Shown piece after piece: positions 35,361 to 44,461 of a DNA stretch of 64,000 bases. This DNA is from Martelella alba. Lineage in GTDB: Bacteria > Pseudomonadota > Alphaproteobacteria > Rhizobiales > Rhizobiaceae. The number at the start of each line of letters is the position of its first letter. The stretch's first letter is position 1. The notes under the pieces are model-generated. The model searched no databases. It saw only the letters and a list, made by a program, of their open reading frames with translations, and was not told the DNA's origin. The stretch lies in NCBI RefSeq assembly GCF_006516955.1, contig NZ_VHLG01000001.1, positions 496,001 through 560,000 of the forward strand, given 5' to 3'. The position numbers and the translations under genes are program-made.

Positions 35361-36115
35361 ACTTCCGTTCCTGCGGCGGCTTCGTTTGCTGACAGGATTT
35401 TAAGCGCCGCATTGATAAAACTGTCGCGCGCCGTATCCGCCTTGATGCCGCGCGGCTCAAAGACATGGCGATTGAGGAAGAAGGATGTCAGGCGGAAGCC
35501 TTCGGCCAGACCGTCATGATCGGCGGCAACGCTGAGCGTCGGCTGTAAAAAGGCCGGCAGGGGCAGCATTCGGTCTGCATATGGCGCGCCCGCGCTGCGA
35601 CATACCGCCCGTCCCGTTTTCGGTGAGACATAGGCCAGATCTTCACGCGTGCCGCTGGCTGCGCATTTTTCCAGATCCATGCCGAAGCCAAGCTCGTTCA
35701 GGACAGCAATTTCGAAGCGGATATAGAGTTCGCCCGCCGCCTCGGCTGAAGCCAGATTGTCGAGAATGATATCCATTGCATCGCACAGATGCCGGTGCGG
35801 ATCGCGCTCCGGCAGAAGCCGCAACAGCGCCGCCATGGCCTGAACACCATAGACACCGGTGGCATGTTCCATCAAAAAGGCGGCGCGCTGGGCCAGAGGC
35901 TCAACCCGGAATTCGCCCAGATGTTCATCCAGACGCGCCCGCCAGTTGACCGATACCCGGTTTCCCGGCTGCAGCACCGGCCGAAGCGCGCGCGATCGCC
36001 CACCCCGCACCATGCCGAGATGGCGGCCATGGGCGAGCGTCATCAATTCGGCGATAACGCTGGTCTCACCATGTTTGCGGACACCGAGAACGATGCCTTC
36101 GTCATGCCACTCCAT
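35357..36115 (-). CDS. recO: DNA repair protein RecO
   Basis: Works with RecR to load RecA on SSB-coated gaps. The 252-residue product has an N-terminal OB fold ([20 protein letters not shown]), a helical middle and a Cys-containing C-terminal half ([23 protein letters not shown]), normal for RecO. It lies 35 bases after era on the same strand, the last gene of the lepB-rnc-era-recO run. Confidence 0.95.
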   Translation of the reverse strand: MEWHDEGIVLGVRKHGETSVIAELMTLAHGRHLGMVRGGRSRALRPVLQPGNRVSVNWRARLDEHLGEFRVEPLAQRAAFLMEHATGVYGVQAMAALLRLLPERDPHRHLCDAMDIILDNLASAEAAGELYIRFEIAVLNELGFGMDLEKCAASGTREDLAYVSPKTGRAVCRSAGAPYADRMLPLPAFLQPTLSVAADHDGLAEGFRLTSFFLNRHVFEPRGIKADTARDSFINAALKILSANEAAAGTEV

Positions 36116-36150
36116 GGACCTTCAACCGGCTTTCAGCAAACCGGCCTCAC

Positions 36151-37086
36151 CTATTCCGAATAGTCGAGCCCGATCTCGCGGAAGCGTGCCGGATCATCGC
36201 CCCAGTTCTCACGAACCTTGACGAAGAGGAAGAGATGCACCGGCTGCTCCAGGATCTCGCTTATCTCCTTGCGTGCAGCCGTCGAGATCGCCTTGATCGC
36301 CTCGCCACCCTTGCCAAGGGCGATCTTCTTCTGGCTGTCGCGCTCGACATAGATCACCTGCTCGATGCGCACGGATCCGTCCTTGCGCTCTTCCCACTTC
36401 TCCGTTTCGACATGGGAAGCATAGGGCAGTTCCTGATGCAGGCGCAGAAACAGCTTTTCCCGTGTGATCTCAGCCGCCAGCTGACGCATCGGCAGATCGG
36501 AGATCTGGTCTTCGGGATAATACCACGGCCCCTTGGGCAGCGTGGTGGCAAGATAATCCATCAGATCATCACAGCCCGAGCCATTGGCAGCAGACACCAT
36601 GAAAGTGTGATCGAATGCCACGAATTCATTGGCCTCGGCAGCAAGCTTCAGGAGCTGTTCCGGCCGCACCCGATCGATCTTGTTAAGAATCAGGATCTTT
36701 GGCTGACGGTTTTCCTTCAGCCCTTCGAGAATGGCCTCGGCATCGCCGCGAATACCGCGCTCGCTGTCGATCAGCAGTGCGATTAGATCAGCGTCACGCG
36801 CACCGCCCCAGGCCGCCGTTACCATGGCCCGGTCGAGCCGGCGCCGCGGCTTGAAAATACCGGGCGTATCCATGAAAACAATCTGGGCATCGCCGTGAAT
36901 GGCAATACCGCGCAACATGGCACGCGTGGTCTGCACCTTGTGGCTGACGATCGAAACCTTGGCCCCGACCAGCCGGTTGACCAGCGTCGACTTGCCGGCA
37001 TTGGTCGGACCGATCAGCGCGACAAAACCGGAACGGCGTGCGTCTTCGGGGATGATCCCGCTCTCATTTTCAACTTCTTCAGACAT
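36151..37086 (-). CDS. era: GTPase Era
   Basis: Ribosome-associated GTPase required for 16S rRNA maturation. The 311-residue product shows G1 GPTNAGKST, G3 DTPGIF, G4 NKID and a C-terminal KH domain with the GKGGEAIKAIS motif. The ATG at 37086-37084 follows an AAGGG site; the upstream 11 codons are not conserved. It lies 99 bases after rnc in the same direction. Confidence 0.97.
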   Translation of the reverse strand: MSEEVENESGIIPEDARRSGFVALIGPTNAGKSTLVNRLVGAKVSIVSHKVQTTRAMLRGIAIHGDAQIVFMDTPGIFKPRRRLDRAMVTAAWGGARDADLIALLIDSERGIRGDAEAILEGLKENRQPKILILNKIDRVRPEQLLKLAAEANEFVAFDHTFMVSAANGSGCDDLMDYLATTLPKGPWYYPEDQISDLPMRQLAAEITREKLFLRLHQELPYASHVETEKWEERKDGSVRIEQVIYVERDSQKKIALGKGGEAIKAISTAARKEISEILEQPVHLFLFVKVRENWGDDPARFREIGLDYSE

Positions 37087-37185
37087 TTTCAAACGCCCTT
37101 GGCGGGGCTCGCCTTTCAAAAAGGACGAACCGCTTGTTCTTCTTGTTTCTGCGCCTTGCCTGCAGGCTGCGCACAGAGCTGATGC

Positions 37186-37893
37186 TTATGCCTTATCGTC
37201 GGACCAGACGCCTTCGCGTTCAAGCAACCGCGTTGCAGCCGCCTGCTCGGCCGCCCGCTTGGACCGGTCAATGCCCGTTTCCGGTTCCAGCCCCTTCACC
37301 GTCACCTTGACGGTGAAGCGCGGCTCATGATCCGGGCCCGAGCGATCCTCGACCGTATAGACCGGCGTCTCGCCGCCATGGGCATGTGCCCATTCCTGCA
37401 ACTCGGTCTTGGCGTCTCGCCTGAGGTTAACACCTTCCTCAAGCAATGGCTTCCAGTTTGTCAGTACGAATTGACGCGCAGGCTCAAGCCCGCCCTCCAG
37501 ATAGATCGCAGCGATAATACTCTCGACCACATCGGCGCGGATGCCAAGTACCCGCTTGCCGGTCAGTGTTTTCACATCCTGCCCGGTCTGGATAAAACGG
37601 TGCAGGCCAAGCCGGTCGGCGATCCTGGCACAGGATTCGGCGCTGACGAGCTGGTTCAGCCGAACGGAAAGCTCACCCTCACTGGCGTCGGGATAGCGCT
37701 GGAACAGGTGCTGGGCGATCGTCAGCCCCAGCACCCGGTCACCGAGAAATTCCAGCCTCTCGTAATTGCCCTGGGTACCACCGCCAACGCTGGAATGCGT
37801 CAGCGCGCGCGCCAGCCGGTCCCTGTTGGAGAATTCAAATCCGACAAGCTTGCTGACAGCAGCGGTATCGACAGAGCCATGAGAATGTCGCAT
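37186..37893 (-). CDS. rnc: Ribonuclease III
   Basis: Double-strand-specific endoribonuclease for rRNA processing. The 235-residue product has the catalytic motif NYERLEFLGDRVLG and a C-terminal double-stranded RNA-binding domain (LQEWAHAHGGETPVY onward). The start at 37893-37891 overlaps the lepB stop by one base (TGATG), so it is translationally coupled; 19 upstream codons inside lepB are rejected. Confidence 0.96.
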   Translation of the reverse strand: MRHSHGSVDTAAVSKLVGFEFSNRDRLARALTHSSVGGGTQGNYERLEFLGDRVLGLTIAQHLFQRYPDASEGELSVRLNQLVSAESCARIADRLGLHRFIQTGQDVKTLTGKRVLGIRADVVESIIAAIYLEGGLEPARQFVLTNWKPLLEEGVNLRRDAKTELQEWAHAHGGETPVYTVEDRSGPDHEPRFTVKVTVKGLEPETGIDRSKRAAEQAAATRLLEREGVWSDDKA

Positions 37894-38639
37894 CAGCCGC
37901 CGATCACCTTGAAAATACGGTCCCAGCGCATATTGGCCGGCCACTTCCACAGTTCCAGGAAGGATGTGTCATTGCCGAGCGAGAAGAAGACGACACTGGC
38001 GCGTCCGACGAGGTTTTCAGCCGGGACGAAACCGACATCGAAACGGCTGTCGAGCGAATTGTCGCGGTTGTCACCCATCATGAAATAATGATCGGCGGGG
38101 ACGATGAATTCACGCGTATTATCGCCGCGCGACCCGTTGATCTCATCCAGCGTGTCATAGGTCACGCCATCATCAAGCGTCTCGCGATAGACCGGAATGT
38201 CGATGCCCGGATCATTACGATAATCGGAGGTGAAGGTGCCATCAGGCGAGCGCGGAACAGCCTTGCCGTTAATATAGACAATACCGCCCTTCACCTGAAC
38301 ATGGTCGCCGGGAAGGCCGATCACCCGCTTGATATAGTCAATGCTGGGGTTCGGCGGGTAACGGAACACAACCACATCACCACGCTTCGGCTCGCTGCCG
38401 AAGATCCGGCCCGAAAACAGGTTGGGTGCAAAGGGGAACGAGTATTTCGAAAACCCGTAAGAAAACTTGTTGACGAAGATGTAATCGCCGACGAGCAGCG
38501 TCGGCATCATCGAGCCTGACGGAATGGTAAAGGGCTGGAAAAGGAATGTACGGATAATCAGGGCCAGAAGCAGCGCCTGGATGATAACCTTGACATTGCT
38601 CCACAGGGAGCCTTCCTTCTTTTCGGCTTCTTCAGACAC
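37893..38639 (-). CDS. lepB: Signal peptidase I
   Basis: Cleaves Sec and Tat signal peptides at the inner membrane. The 248-residue product has one N-terminal anchor (about 14-34), catalytic Ser43 in SGSMMPTL, catalytic Lys104 in DYIKRVIGLPGD, and the MGDNRDNSLDSR box. The start is GTG at 38639-38637. It lies 83 bases after acpS and overlaps rnc by one base. Confidence 0.96.
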   Translation of the reverse strand: MSEEAEKKEGSLWSNVKVIIQALLLALIIRTFLFQPFTIPSGSMMPTLLVGDYIFVNKFSYGFSKYSFPFAPNLFSGRIFGSEPKRGDVVVFRYPPNPSIDYIKRVIGLPGDHVQVKGGIVYINGKAVPRSPDGTFTSDYRNDPGIDIPVYRETLDDGVTYDTLDEINGSRGDNTREFIVPADHYFMMGDNRDNSLDSRFDVGFVPAENLVGRASVVFFSLGNDTSFLELWKWPANMRWDRIFKVIGG

Positions 38640-38722
38640 GCAGTGCTTTCCTTCTCGCCTCGCTCTCGGATTCGAAACGCAGCAATATCCCCTAAATCGC
38701 CATGGGGCAACGCCCTAAAGGT

Positions 38723-39121
38723 CTAGATGGGTAGAGCTTCGATGATCACAAAAGCCTGTGCCAGTGGATAATCATCGGTAATGCTTACATGGACCACTGG
38801 CCGATGCCCCGGAGGCATCAGCTCGGCAAGCCGCCTTTCCGCCTGCCCGGTCAAAACCATGGCTGGCTGTCCGCCGGGCAGATTGACAACGCCCATCTCG
38901 CGCCAGAAAACGCCGCGGGCAATGCCGGTTCCCAGCGCCTTCGCGCATGCCTCCTTGGCGGCAAAGCGCTTGGCATAGGAGGCAGCGCGGTTCTTCTGGC
39001 CTTCCGCCCTTTGCTGCTCAGCCTGGGTAAAGACACGGGTGGTGAAGCGCTCGCCATGACGCGCAATCGACTTTTCGATCCGTCTGATATCGATCAGATC
39101 GCTGCCAAGCCCGACGATCAT
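38723..39121 (-). CDS. acpS: Holo-ACP synthase
   Basis: Adds 4'-phosphopantetheine to AcpP. The 132-residue product has the signature [15 protein letters not shown] (metal-binding Asp8) and [15 protein letters not shown]. The substrate acpP is in the same window at 522-758. It leads the acpS-lepB-rnc-era-recO series. Confidence 0.95.
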   Translation of the reverse strand: MIVGLGSDLIDIRRIEKSIARHGERFTTRVFTQAEQQRAEGQKNRAASYAKRFAAKEACAKALGTGIARGVFWREMGVVNLPGGQPAMVLTGQAERRLAELMPPGHRPVVHVSITDDYPLAQAFVIIEALPI

Positions 39122-39169
39122 AGGCCATCCCGGAACGCAACACGTGCAGCTGATTTGCCGAAAGCCGTT

Positions 39170-39757
39170 TCAGCCATTGCCGTTTTCCGCTTTACGCATT
39201 TCCATTGCCAGCCGCTTGCGGCGTCCGGCTAGTTTTTCACTGCGCCGCTGCTGGAACGCCGATACGGCCTGAAAGGTCAGAAAATACAGGACAAATCCGG
39301 TAATCAGCGCCGGTATGATGGCACCGACCGCCATGGGTTCGAGAAGTGGGCGCCAGAGATCGGACAATTCAAACCGCTTGACCAGCTTGACCAGATTGAT
39401 TTCCACACGGTCACCGGTGCTGCGGTTCAGCACAAACGAGCCAATCCGCCAGGTCGTCAGCCAGATGAAAGGAAAGGTCAGCGGATTGCCAAAAGCGGTC
39501 CCGAGCGCTGCTGCGACCAGATTTCCGCCAAGCACGAAGGCAATGGCAAAGGCGAGAACGAAGTGAAAACCAATAAAGGGTGTCCAGGAAACCGCAGCCC
39601 CTGCGGCAATACCAAGGGCAATGGCATGCGGTGTGGCTTTAAGACGCAGGGTGCGGTGGTAAAGGTATACCAGCGAACGCGAAAAACCCTTCTCGGGCCA
39701 GACGGCGGAGCGGAATTTTTGCCACAGACTGGCCGGTGATCGTCTTCGAAACAGCAT
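39170..39757 (-). CDS. DUF2062 membrane protein
   Basis: 195-residue inner-membrane protein with three hydrophobic stretches (about 45-65, 66-95 and 140-165). The DUF2062 signature ATPHAIALGIAAGAAVSWTPFIGFH is present, and the C-terminus is basic and soluble. No activity is known. It sits 48 bases upstream of acpS on the same strand and may be co-transcribed with it. A 238-base gap separates it from rsh. Confidence 0.83.
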   Translation of the reverse strand: MLFRRRSPASLWQKFRSAVWPEKGFSRSLVYLYHRTLRLKATPHAIALGIAAGAAVSWTPFIGFHFVLAFAIAFVLGGNLVAAALGTAFGNPLTFPFIWLTTWRIGSFVLNRSTGDRVEINLVKLVKRFELSDLWRPLLEPMAVGAIIPALITGFVLYFLTFQAVSAFQQRRSEKLAGRRKRLAMEMRKAENGNG

Positions 39758-39996
39758 GCCCTATCATGGCCTTCCGGCAGACTGATTTGCAAGAGCGGAA
39801 GTCACTCTAAACGGAAATTGATGAACTGTGTCCAGGCTTGTGCAACCACGATCATTCCGGTGCACAACGACAAGAAAAAACGAGCCGCTCCAGCTATTTT
39901 TCGCCAAACCATCGCCGTCAATCCGCCAATTCGGTGGATGGCGCCTGATCTCCGGCCTGCATCACTCAAAACCGGCCAGTTCACGGGGCTTGCGCC

Positions 39997-42222
39997 CTAT
40001 TCGAAAACGCGGTTAACCGTGGCGACACAGCCGAGTGCGCCCAGCTGGTTGATCGTCTGGGTCAGCTGACGCAGGTCCCAGACTTCCAGATCCAGCGTCG
40101 CCTGCGCGAAATCATCCGCCACGACGGCCATCTGAACGGCGCGGATATTCACATCGAGCATCGCGATTGCCCCGGTAATTTCCGACAGCGTCCCCGGCTC
40201 GTTGAGAATATTGACGTTGAGCCGCGCGCGGAAACGCTTCTCATTGGCCGAATCAATATCCCAGCGCACATCCACCCAGCGATTGGGTTCGTCATCGAAA
40301 TGCTGCAGCACCGGTGACTGGATCGGGTAGATGGTGATGCTTTCATCTTCGCCGACAATGCCGACAATCCTGTCACCTGGTACCGCGCCGAAGGGTGCAA
40401 AGCGCACAGCCGCACCACGCGAAAGACCGCGCAGCGGCAGCAGAGCCGGCCCCTTGCCAGCATGCTCGCCCTCCTGATCGGGAGCCGAACTCTCCGGCAC
40501 ACGGAAGGCAAGCTCCTGTGCGCTTGGCAGGCTGACCCAGCCCTCTTCCGTATTCGGCTTCACCGTAACCCGCTCATCCTTGTGATCGGGATAGACGGCC
40601 TTCAAAACATCGCTGGAAGACATTTCATTGCGGCCGACGGCAGCGATCACGTCCTCGACGTCATTCTGCCCGAGGCGATGCAGCGCCGACTTCAGCACAT
40701 CGCGGGAAAATGTCTTGCCCGCACGGGTGAAGGTGCGCTCGAGAATACGATAGCCAAGCCCGCTATACTGTTTGCGGATCGCAAGCCGCGTCGCGCGGCG
40801 AATGGCTGCACGCGCCTTGCCGGTGACAACAATCTCTTCCCAGGCCGGCGGCGGAACCTGCACACCAGAGCGGATAATCTCGACCTCGTCACCATTATTC
40901 AGCCGCGTCACGAGCGGCATCATACGGCCGTTGATCTTGGCACCAACGCAGGTATCGCCGATATTGGTGTGAACCGCATAGGCGAAATCGATCGGCGTTG
41001 CATCCTTGGGCAAGGCGATCAGCTTGCCCTTCGGCGTGAAACAGAAGACCTGATCCTGGAACAGTTCCAGCTTGGTATGTTCAAGGAATTCCTCAGGACT
41101 GTCGCCTTCGGCAAGGGCAGCAATGGTCTTGCGGAACCAGCCGAAAATCGTGGTCTCGTCGTCGCTGACCTCGCCGGACTTGACCCGGCCATCCTTGTAG
41201 AGCGTATGTGCGGCGATCCCGTTTTCGGCAACCTCATGCATGCGCTGGGTTCGAATCTGCAGCTCGATGCGCTGGCGCGACGGCCCGATGATGGTCGTGT
41301 GCAGCGACTGATAACCGTTCTGCTTCGGGTTCGAGATATAGTCCTTGAAACGGTCGGGAACGGTCCGCCAATTGGTGTGCACAATGCCCAGGACCCGGTA
41401 ACAGGTGGCCAGTTCGTCTACAATGACGCGGAAGCCGTAAAGATCGGACAGCTGTTCGAAGGACAGCGATTTCGACTGCATCTTGTTGAAGATCGAATAG
41501 GGCTTCTTCTGCCGCCCCTTGACGCGGGCATCGCGGACGCCATTGGCAACCAGAAGATCGCGCAACTCGTTCTCGATGCTTTCGACCAGCGGTTCATTAT
41601 GCCCGGAAAGATCGCTCAGCTTGCCACGGATGGTCTGATAGGCCTCCGGGTTTATATACTGAAAAGCCAGCTCTTCCAGCTCATCGCGCATATCCTGCAT
41701 ACCCATGCGACCAGCCAGAGGCGCATAGATTTCCATCGTTTCTTCCGAGATCCGACGGCGCTTGTCAGGGCGCATATAATAGAGCGTGCGCATATTGTGC
41801 AGCCGGTCAGCGAGCTTGACCAAAAGAACGCGCATGTCGTCAGCTACGGCAATTAACAGCTTGCGCAGGTTTTCTGCCTGCTGGGCCTTGCGGGTAACCA
41901 GATCAAGCTTCTTGATCTTGGTGAGCCCTTCGACAAGGCGCCCGATCTCTTCGCCGAAATAGGCGTCGATTTCGGCCCGCGTCGCTGTTGTGTCCTCAAT
42001 CGTGTCATGCAGAAGCGCAACCGCGATGGTCGATTCATCCATATGCAGATCGGTGAGGATCGCAGCGACCTCAAGCGGATGCGAGATATAGGGGTCGCCG
42101 CTGGCGCGCTTCTGCCGTCCATGCTTCTGCATCGCATAGACATAGGCTTTGTTGAGGAGTGCGACGTCAGCGTCGGGCTTGTATTTTTGTACTCGTTCAA
42201 CGAGCTCGTATTGCCGCATCAT
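39997..42222 (-). CDS. rsh: Bifunctional (p)ppGpp synthetase/hydrolase
   Basis: Stringent-response enzyme of 741 residues with four domains: HD hydrolase (HDTIEDT, LADRLHNMRT), RelA/SpoT synthetase (YGFRVIV, RFKDYISNPKQNGYQSLHT), TGS (residues ~390-450) and C-terminal ACT (residues ~665-741). The RFKD motif (RXKD type) marks the bifunctional class. Most Hyphomicrobiales carry a single Rsh like this. It lies after rpoZ in the same direction, but a strong terminator (42284-42317) intervenes. Confidence 0.95.
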   Translation of the reverse strand: MMRQYELVERVQKYKPDADVALLNKAYVYAMQKHGRQKRASGDPYISHPLEVAAILTDLHMDESTIAVALLHDTIEDTTATRAEIDAYFGEEIGRLVEGLTKIKKLDLVTRKAQQAENLRKLLIAVADDMRVLLVKLADRLHNMRTLYYMRPDKRRRISEETMEIYAPLAGRMGMQDMRDELEELAFQYINPEAYQTIRGKLSDLSGHNEPLVESIENELRDLLVANGVRDARVKGRQKKPYSIFNKMQSKSLSFEQLSDLYGFRVIVDELATCYRVLGIVHTNWRTVPDRFKDYISNPKQNGYQSLHTTIIGPSRQRIELQIRTQRMHEVAENGIAAHTLYKDGRVKSGEVSDDETTIFGWFRKTIAALAEGDSPEEFLEHTKLELFQDQVFCFTPKGKLIALPKDATPIDFAYAVHTNIGDTCVGAKINGRMMPLVTRLNNGDEVEIIRSGVQVPPPAWEEIVVTGKARAAIRRATRLAIRKQYSGLGYRILERTFTRAGKTFSRDVLKSALHRLGQNDVEDVIAAVGRNEMSSSDVLKAVYPDHKDERVTVKPNTEEGWVSLPSAQELAFRVPESSAPDQEGEHAGKGPALLPLRGLSRGAAVRFAPFGAVPGDRIVGIVGEDESITIYPIQSPVLQHFDDEPNRWVDVRWDIDSANEKRFRARLNVNILNEPGTLSEITGAIAMLDVNIRAVQMAVVADDFAQATLDLEVWDLRQLTQTINQLGALGCVATVNRVFE

Positions 42223-42283
42223 TGCTCAGAAACCAAGCTCGCGGCGTCGCCGTCGGCCGGCGCGCCCATTCATTTCAGACAAG

Positions 42284-42317
42284 GAAAAATCCATCCGGCT
42301 GTTACCGCCGGATGGAT
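42284..42317 (-). terminator. Intrinsic terminator of rpoZ
   Basis: On the minus strand an 11-bp stem (ATCCATCCGGC with GCCGGATGGAT, 42307-42317 with 42289-42299, seven-base loop) is followed by a T run at 42288-42284. It begins ten bases after the rpoZ stop and separates it from rsh. Confidence 0.9.
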
Positions 42318-42326
42318 GGATCGGGA

Positions 42327-42731
42327 TCAGTAGTCGTCGCCTTTTTCCGGCGGAACCAGGCTCTCAATACCTGCGCGAAGCTCTTCTTCCGACATTTGGT
42401 CGAAAGGAATGGCCTCCGGCATATCGTCGGCCTCCTGCTCGTCAGCAGCAAGCTCGTCCATCTGACCAGAAGCGTTCGAACCTTCCGATTCCGGTTCGTC
42501 AACTTCAACATGACGCTGAAGCGAATGAATAAGATCTTCCTTCAGGTCGTCCGGCGAGAGCGTTTCATCGGCAATCTCGCGCAGGGCTACGACGGGATTC
42601 TTGTCGTTGTCGCGATCAATCGTGATAGCGGCACCCTGAGAAATGAGACGTGCACGATGTCCAGCAAGCAGAACGAGGTCGAAACGGTTGTCAACTTTGT
42701 CGATGCAGTCTTCAACTGTCACACGTGCCAT
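42327..42731 (-). CDS. rpoZ: RNA polymerase omega subunit
   Basis: Omega assists assembly of the beta' subunit and in other bacteria forms part of the ppGpp site. The 134-residue product begins [20 protein letters not shown] and has the [11 protein letters not shown] motif. It is longer than E. coli omega (91 residues) because of an acidic C-terminal tail from about residue 75, usual in this group. A good promoter lies 38-70 bases upstream. Confidence 0.95.
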   Translation of the reverse strand: MARVTVEDCIDKVDNRFDLVLLAGHRARLISQGAAITIDRDNDKNPVVALREIADETLSPDDLKEDLIHSLQRHVEVDEPESEGSNASGQMDELAADEQEADDMPEAIPFDQMSEEELRAGIESLVPPEKGDDY

Positions 42732-42769
42732 TGCGTGTCCTTCTTAGACGTGTTTTATTTGGGTTGATT

Positions 42770-42798
42770 TTCATAGAGACTTCGTCGTGATAATTCAA
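42770..42798 (-). promoter_or_regulatory. Probable promoter of rpoZ
   Basis: Read on the minus strand: TTGAAT (42798-42793), a 17-base spacer and TATGAA (42775-42770). It ends 38 bases before the rpoZ ATG. Confidence 0.65.
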
Positions 42799-42894
42799 GG
42801 GTTCTTTCTGAATTGCATTTTAGGAGAGGGCGACCACTCAACAAAAAATCGACCATGCGTTGAATTCCACATAATCTGTGACTAAATCGCCTAG

Positions 42895-42945
42895 CAATTA
42901 ACGTATCTATATAGATATGTATATGAATAGACCTATATATGTCTT
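42895..42945. promoter_or_regulatory. AT-rich palindromic stretch upstream of the NYN gene
   Basis: This part of the 290-base rpoZ/NYN gap has repeated TATATA-like steps, including the perfect palindrome TATCTATATAGATA at about 42904-42917 and a second CTATATATG block at about 42933-42941. It probably holds the NYN gene promoter and possibly an operator, but several -10 candidates overlap. Confidence 0.4.
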
Positions 42946-43021
42946 AAGGGCGTTTTTTCGTGCCAGCTGACAGAACCGGCGCCGTCAGCGACACTGTTTT
43001 GGATATTTGAAAGGGCTTTTG

Positions 43022-43600
43022 ATGTTTGATCCGCGCGAAAAAATAGCGCTTTTCATAGATGGTGCCAATCTTTACGCGGCCTCTAAGAGCTTGGGCTTCG
43101 ATATAGACTATCGTAAGCTGTTGTCAGCCTTTCAGAAAAAGGCTTACCTGCTGCGGGCCTACTACTATACCGCCCTGATCGAGGACCAGGAATATTCGTC
43201 GATTCGCCCTTTGATCGACTGGCTGGACTATAATGGCTACAAGGTCGTCACCAAGCCGGCCAAGGAATTCACCGATTCGATGGGGCGTCGCAAGATCAAG
43301 GGCAATATGGATATCGAGCTTGCGATCGATGCCATGGAGCAGTCCACGACCGTTGACCACCTGGTCATCTTCTCGGGTGACGGCGACTTCACCACACTGG
43401 TTGAGGCTCTGCAGCGCAAGGGACGCAAGGTATCGGTCGTCTCGACCATGGCAACCCAGCCGCCAATGATCGCCGACGACCTGCGCCGCCAGGCCGATCA
43501 TTTCATTGATTTGATGTCGCTGCGCGGCGAAGTTGGCCGCGACCCGTCAGAGCGCCCCAACCGCCCGCCTGAAGTCGTTGCGTCGGATTTCGACGACTGA
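43022..43600 (+). CDS. NYN domain protein (LabA/DUF88 type, PIN-like nuclease fold)
   Basis: 192-residue protein with a NYN/PIN-like fold. Acidic residues expected to bind a metal appear in LFIDGANLYA, KGNMDIELAIDAM and FSGDGDFTTLV. Relatives include LabA and Limkain-type RNA-degrading proteins, so RNA binding or cleavage is inferred. The ATG at 43022 follows AAGGG. The C-terminal 30 residues are Pro/Arg-rich and disordered. It converges on smpB with a repeat between them. Confidence 0.85.
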   Translation: MFDPREKIALFIDGANLYAASKSLGFDIDYRKLLSAFQKKAYLLRAYYYTALIEDQEYSSIRPLIDWLDYNGYKVVTKPAKEFTDSMGRRKIKGNMDIELAIDAMEQSTTVDHLVIFSGDGDFTTLVEALQRKGRKVSVVSTMATQPPMIADDLRRQADHFIDLMSLRGEVGRDPSERPNRPPEVVASDFDD

Positions 43601-43624
43601 GGTCGCGATCACTCCTCAGACATG

Positions 43625-43651
43625 AAAAAAAGGCCAGTCTTTGCACTGGCC
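43625..43651 (-). terminator. Terminator left of repeat B, minus-strand polarity
   Basis: GGCCAGT/ACTGGCC (43632-43638 with 43645-43651, six-base loop). On the minus strand it is followed by seven T residues, so it probably ends the smpB transcript after it has crossed the repeat. Confidence 0.75.
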
Positions 43652-43658
43652 TTCGGGC

Positions 43659-43858
43659 TGTTGACAAACCTTGCTTCTTTTTCTGAGGGCATGCCTGTGC
43701 TTGGTCCACAGGCATCGAGCCGACGCGCGTCCGCGCGGCGAAAGAACCCGTCTATTCAATATGTTATGAATCTGGATCCCCGTGACAAGCACGGGGATGA
43801 CGACGGAGGGAGGGGCTATTTCACCCCAAACGGACAATCCGAACGACTTTATCAGCAA
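43659..43858. repeat. Dispersed palindromic intergenic repeat, copy B
   Basis: Second copy of the element at 23299-23490, in the same orientation, running from GACAAACC to ATCAGCAA. Palindromes GCCTGTG..CCACAGGC and CCCCGTG..CACGGGG are conserved, while spacer bases differ. It lies in the 313-base gap between the convergent NYN and smpB genes, flanked by hairpins on both sides. Confidence 0.85.
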
Positions 43859-43863
43859 GCTGG

Positions 43864-43895
43864 GGCCGGTCTTCGCACCGGCCTTTGATATTTTC
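43864..43895 (+). terminator. Terminator right of repeat B, plus-strand polarity
   Basis: GGCCGGT/ACCGGCC (43864-43870 with 43877-43883, six-base loop), then TTTGATATTTTC. It probably ends the NYN gene transcript just before smpB. Confidence 0.65.
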
Positions 43896-43913
43896 AGATA
43901 TAAGCACCCTATA

Positions 43914-44393
43914 TCAGCCAAACTGCTTCAGGAGCCGGCCCTTCTGCCTGTTCCAGTCGCGCGCCTTCTCGGTCTCGCGCTTGTCGTGCAGTTTCTTGCC
44001 CCTGCCGAGCGCCAGTTCGAGTTTTGCCCTGCCGCGATCGTTGAAATAGACCTTGAGCGGTACGATCGTCATGCCTTCGCGATTGATCGCAGCGCGCAGC
44101 CGGTTGATTTCGCGTTTCGAAAGCAAAAGCTTGCGGCGACGGCGCGGCTCATGATTGAAGCGGTTGGCCTGAAGATATTCCGGCAGATAGGAATTGATCA
44201 GCCACATTTCACCGTCTTCATCCGAAGCGTAGGATTCAGCGATATTGGCCTTGCCGCCGCGCAGTGATTTCACCTCGGTGCCCGTCAGAACCAGACCGGC
44301 CTCGAATGTATCGATGATCTCGTAGTTGAACCGCGCCTTGCGGTTTTCGGCGACAACTTTACGCGCTTCGCCCTGTTTTCCCTTGGGAGCCAT
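43914..44393 (-). CDS. smpB: SsrA-binding protein
   Basis: Partner of tmRNA in rescue of stalled ribosomes. The 159-residue product has [17 protein letters not shown], the [12 protein letters not shown] motif and a basic C-terminal tail ([17 protein letters not shown]). It lies 68 bases after dapA on the same strand, a common pairing. Confidence 0.97.
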   Translation of the reverse strand: MAPKGKQGEARKVVAENRKARFNYEIIDTFEAGLVLTGTEVKSLRGGKANIAESYASDEDGEMWLINSYLPEYLQANRFNHEPRRRRKLLLSKREINRLRAAINREGMTIVPLKVYFNDRGRAKLELALGRGKKLHDKRETEKARDWNRQKGRLLKQFG

Positions 44394-44461
44394 TTCGGTC
44401 GTCCATTATTCTTGTTATCCGACCCGGGCAGCGCCCCTTATAGAACAGGAGCGACCGCGGA

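Noticed and set aside
39802-39984. 60-codon minus-strand frame between rsh and DUF2062
   Set aside because: Possible small membrane peptide (hydrophobic around its middle), but no good ribosome site or homology could be judged.
43616-43921. Minus-strand frame with VVIPVLVTGI in repeat B
   Set aside because: Same repeat-derived artefact, running through a terminator hairpin.
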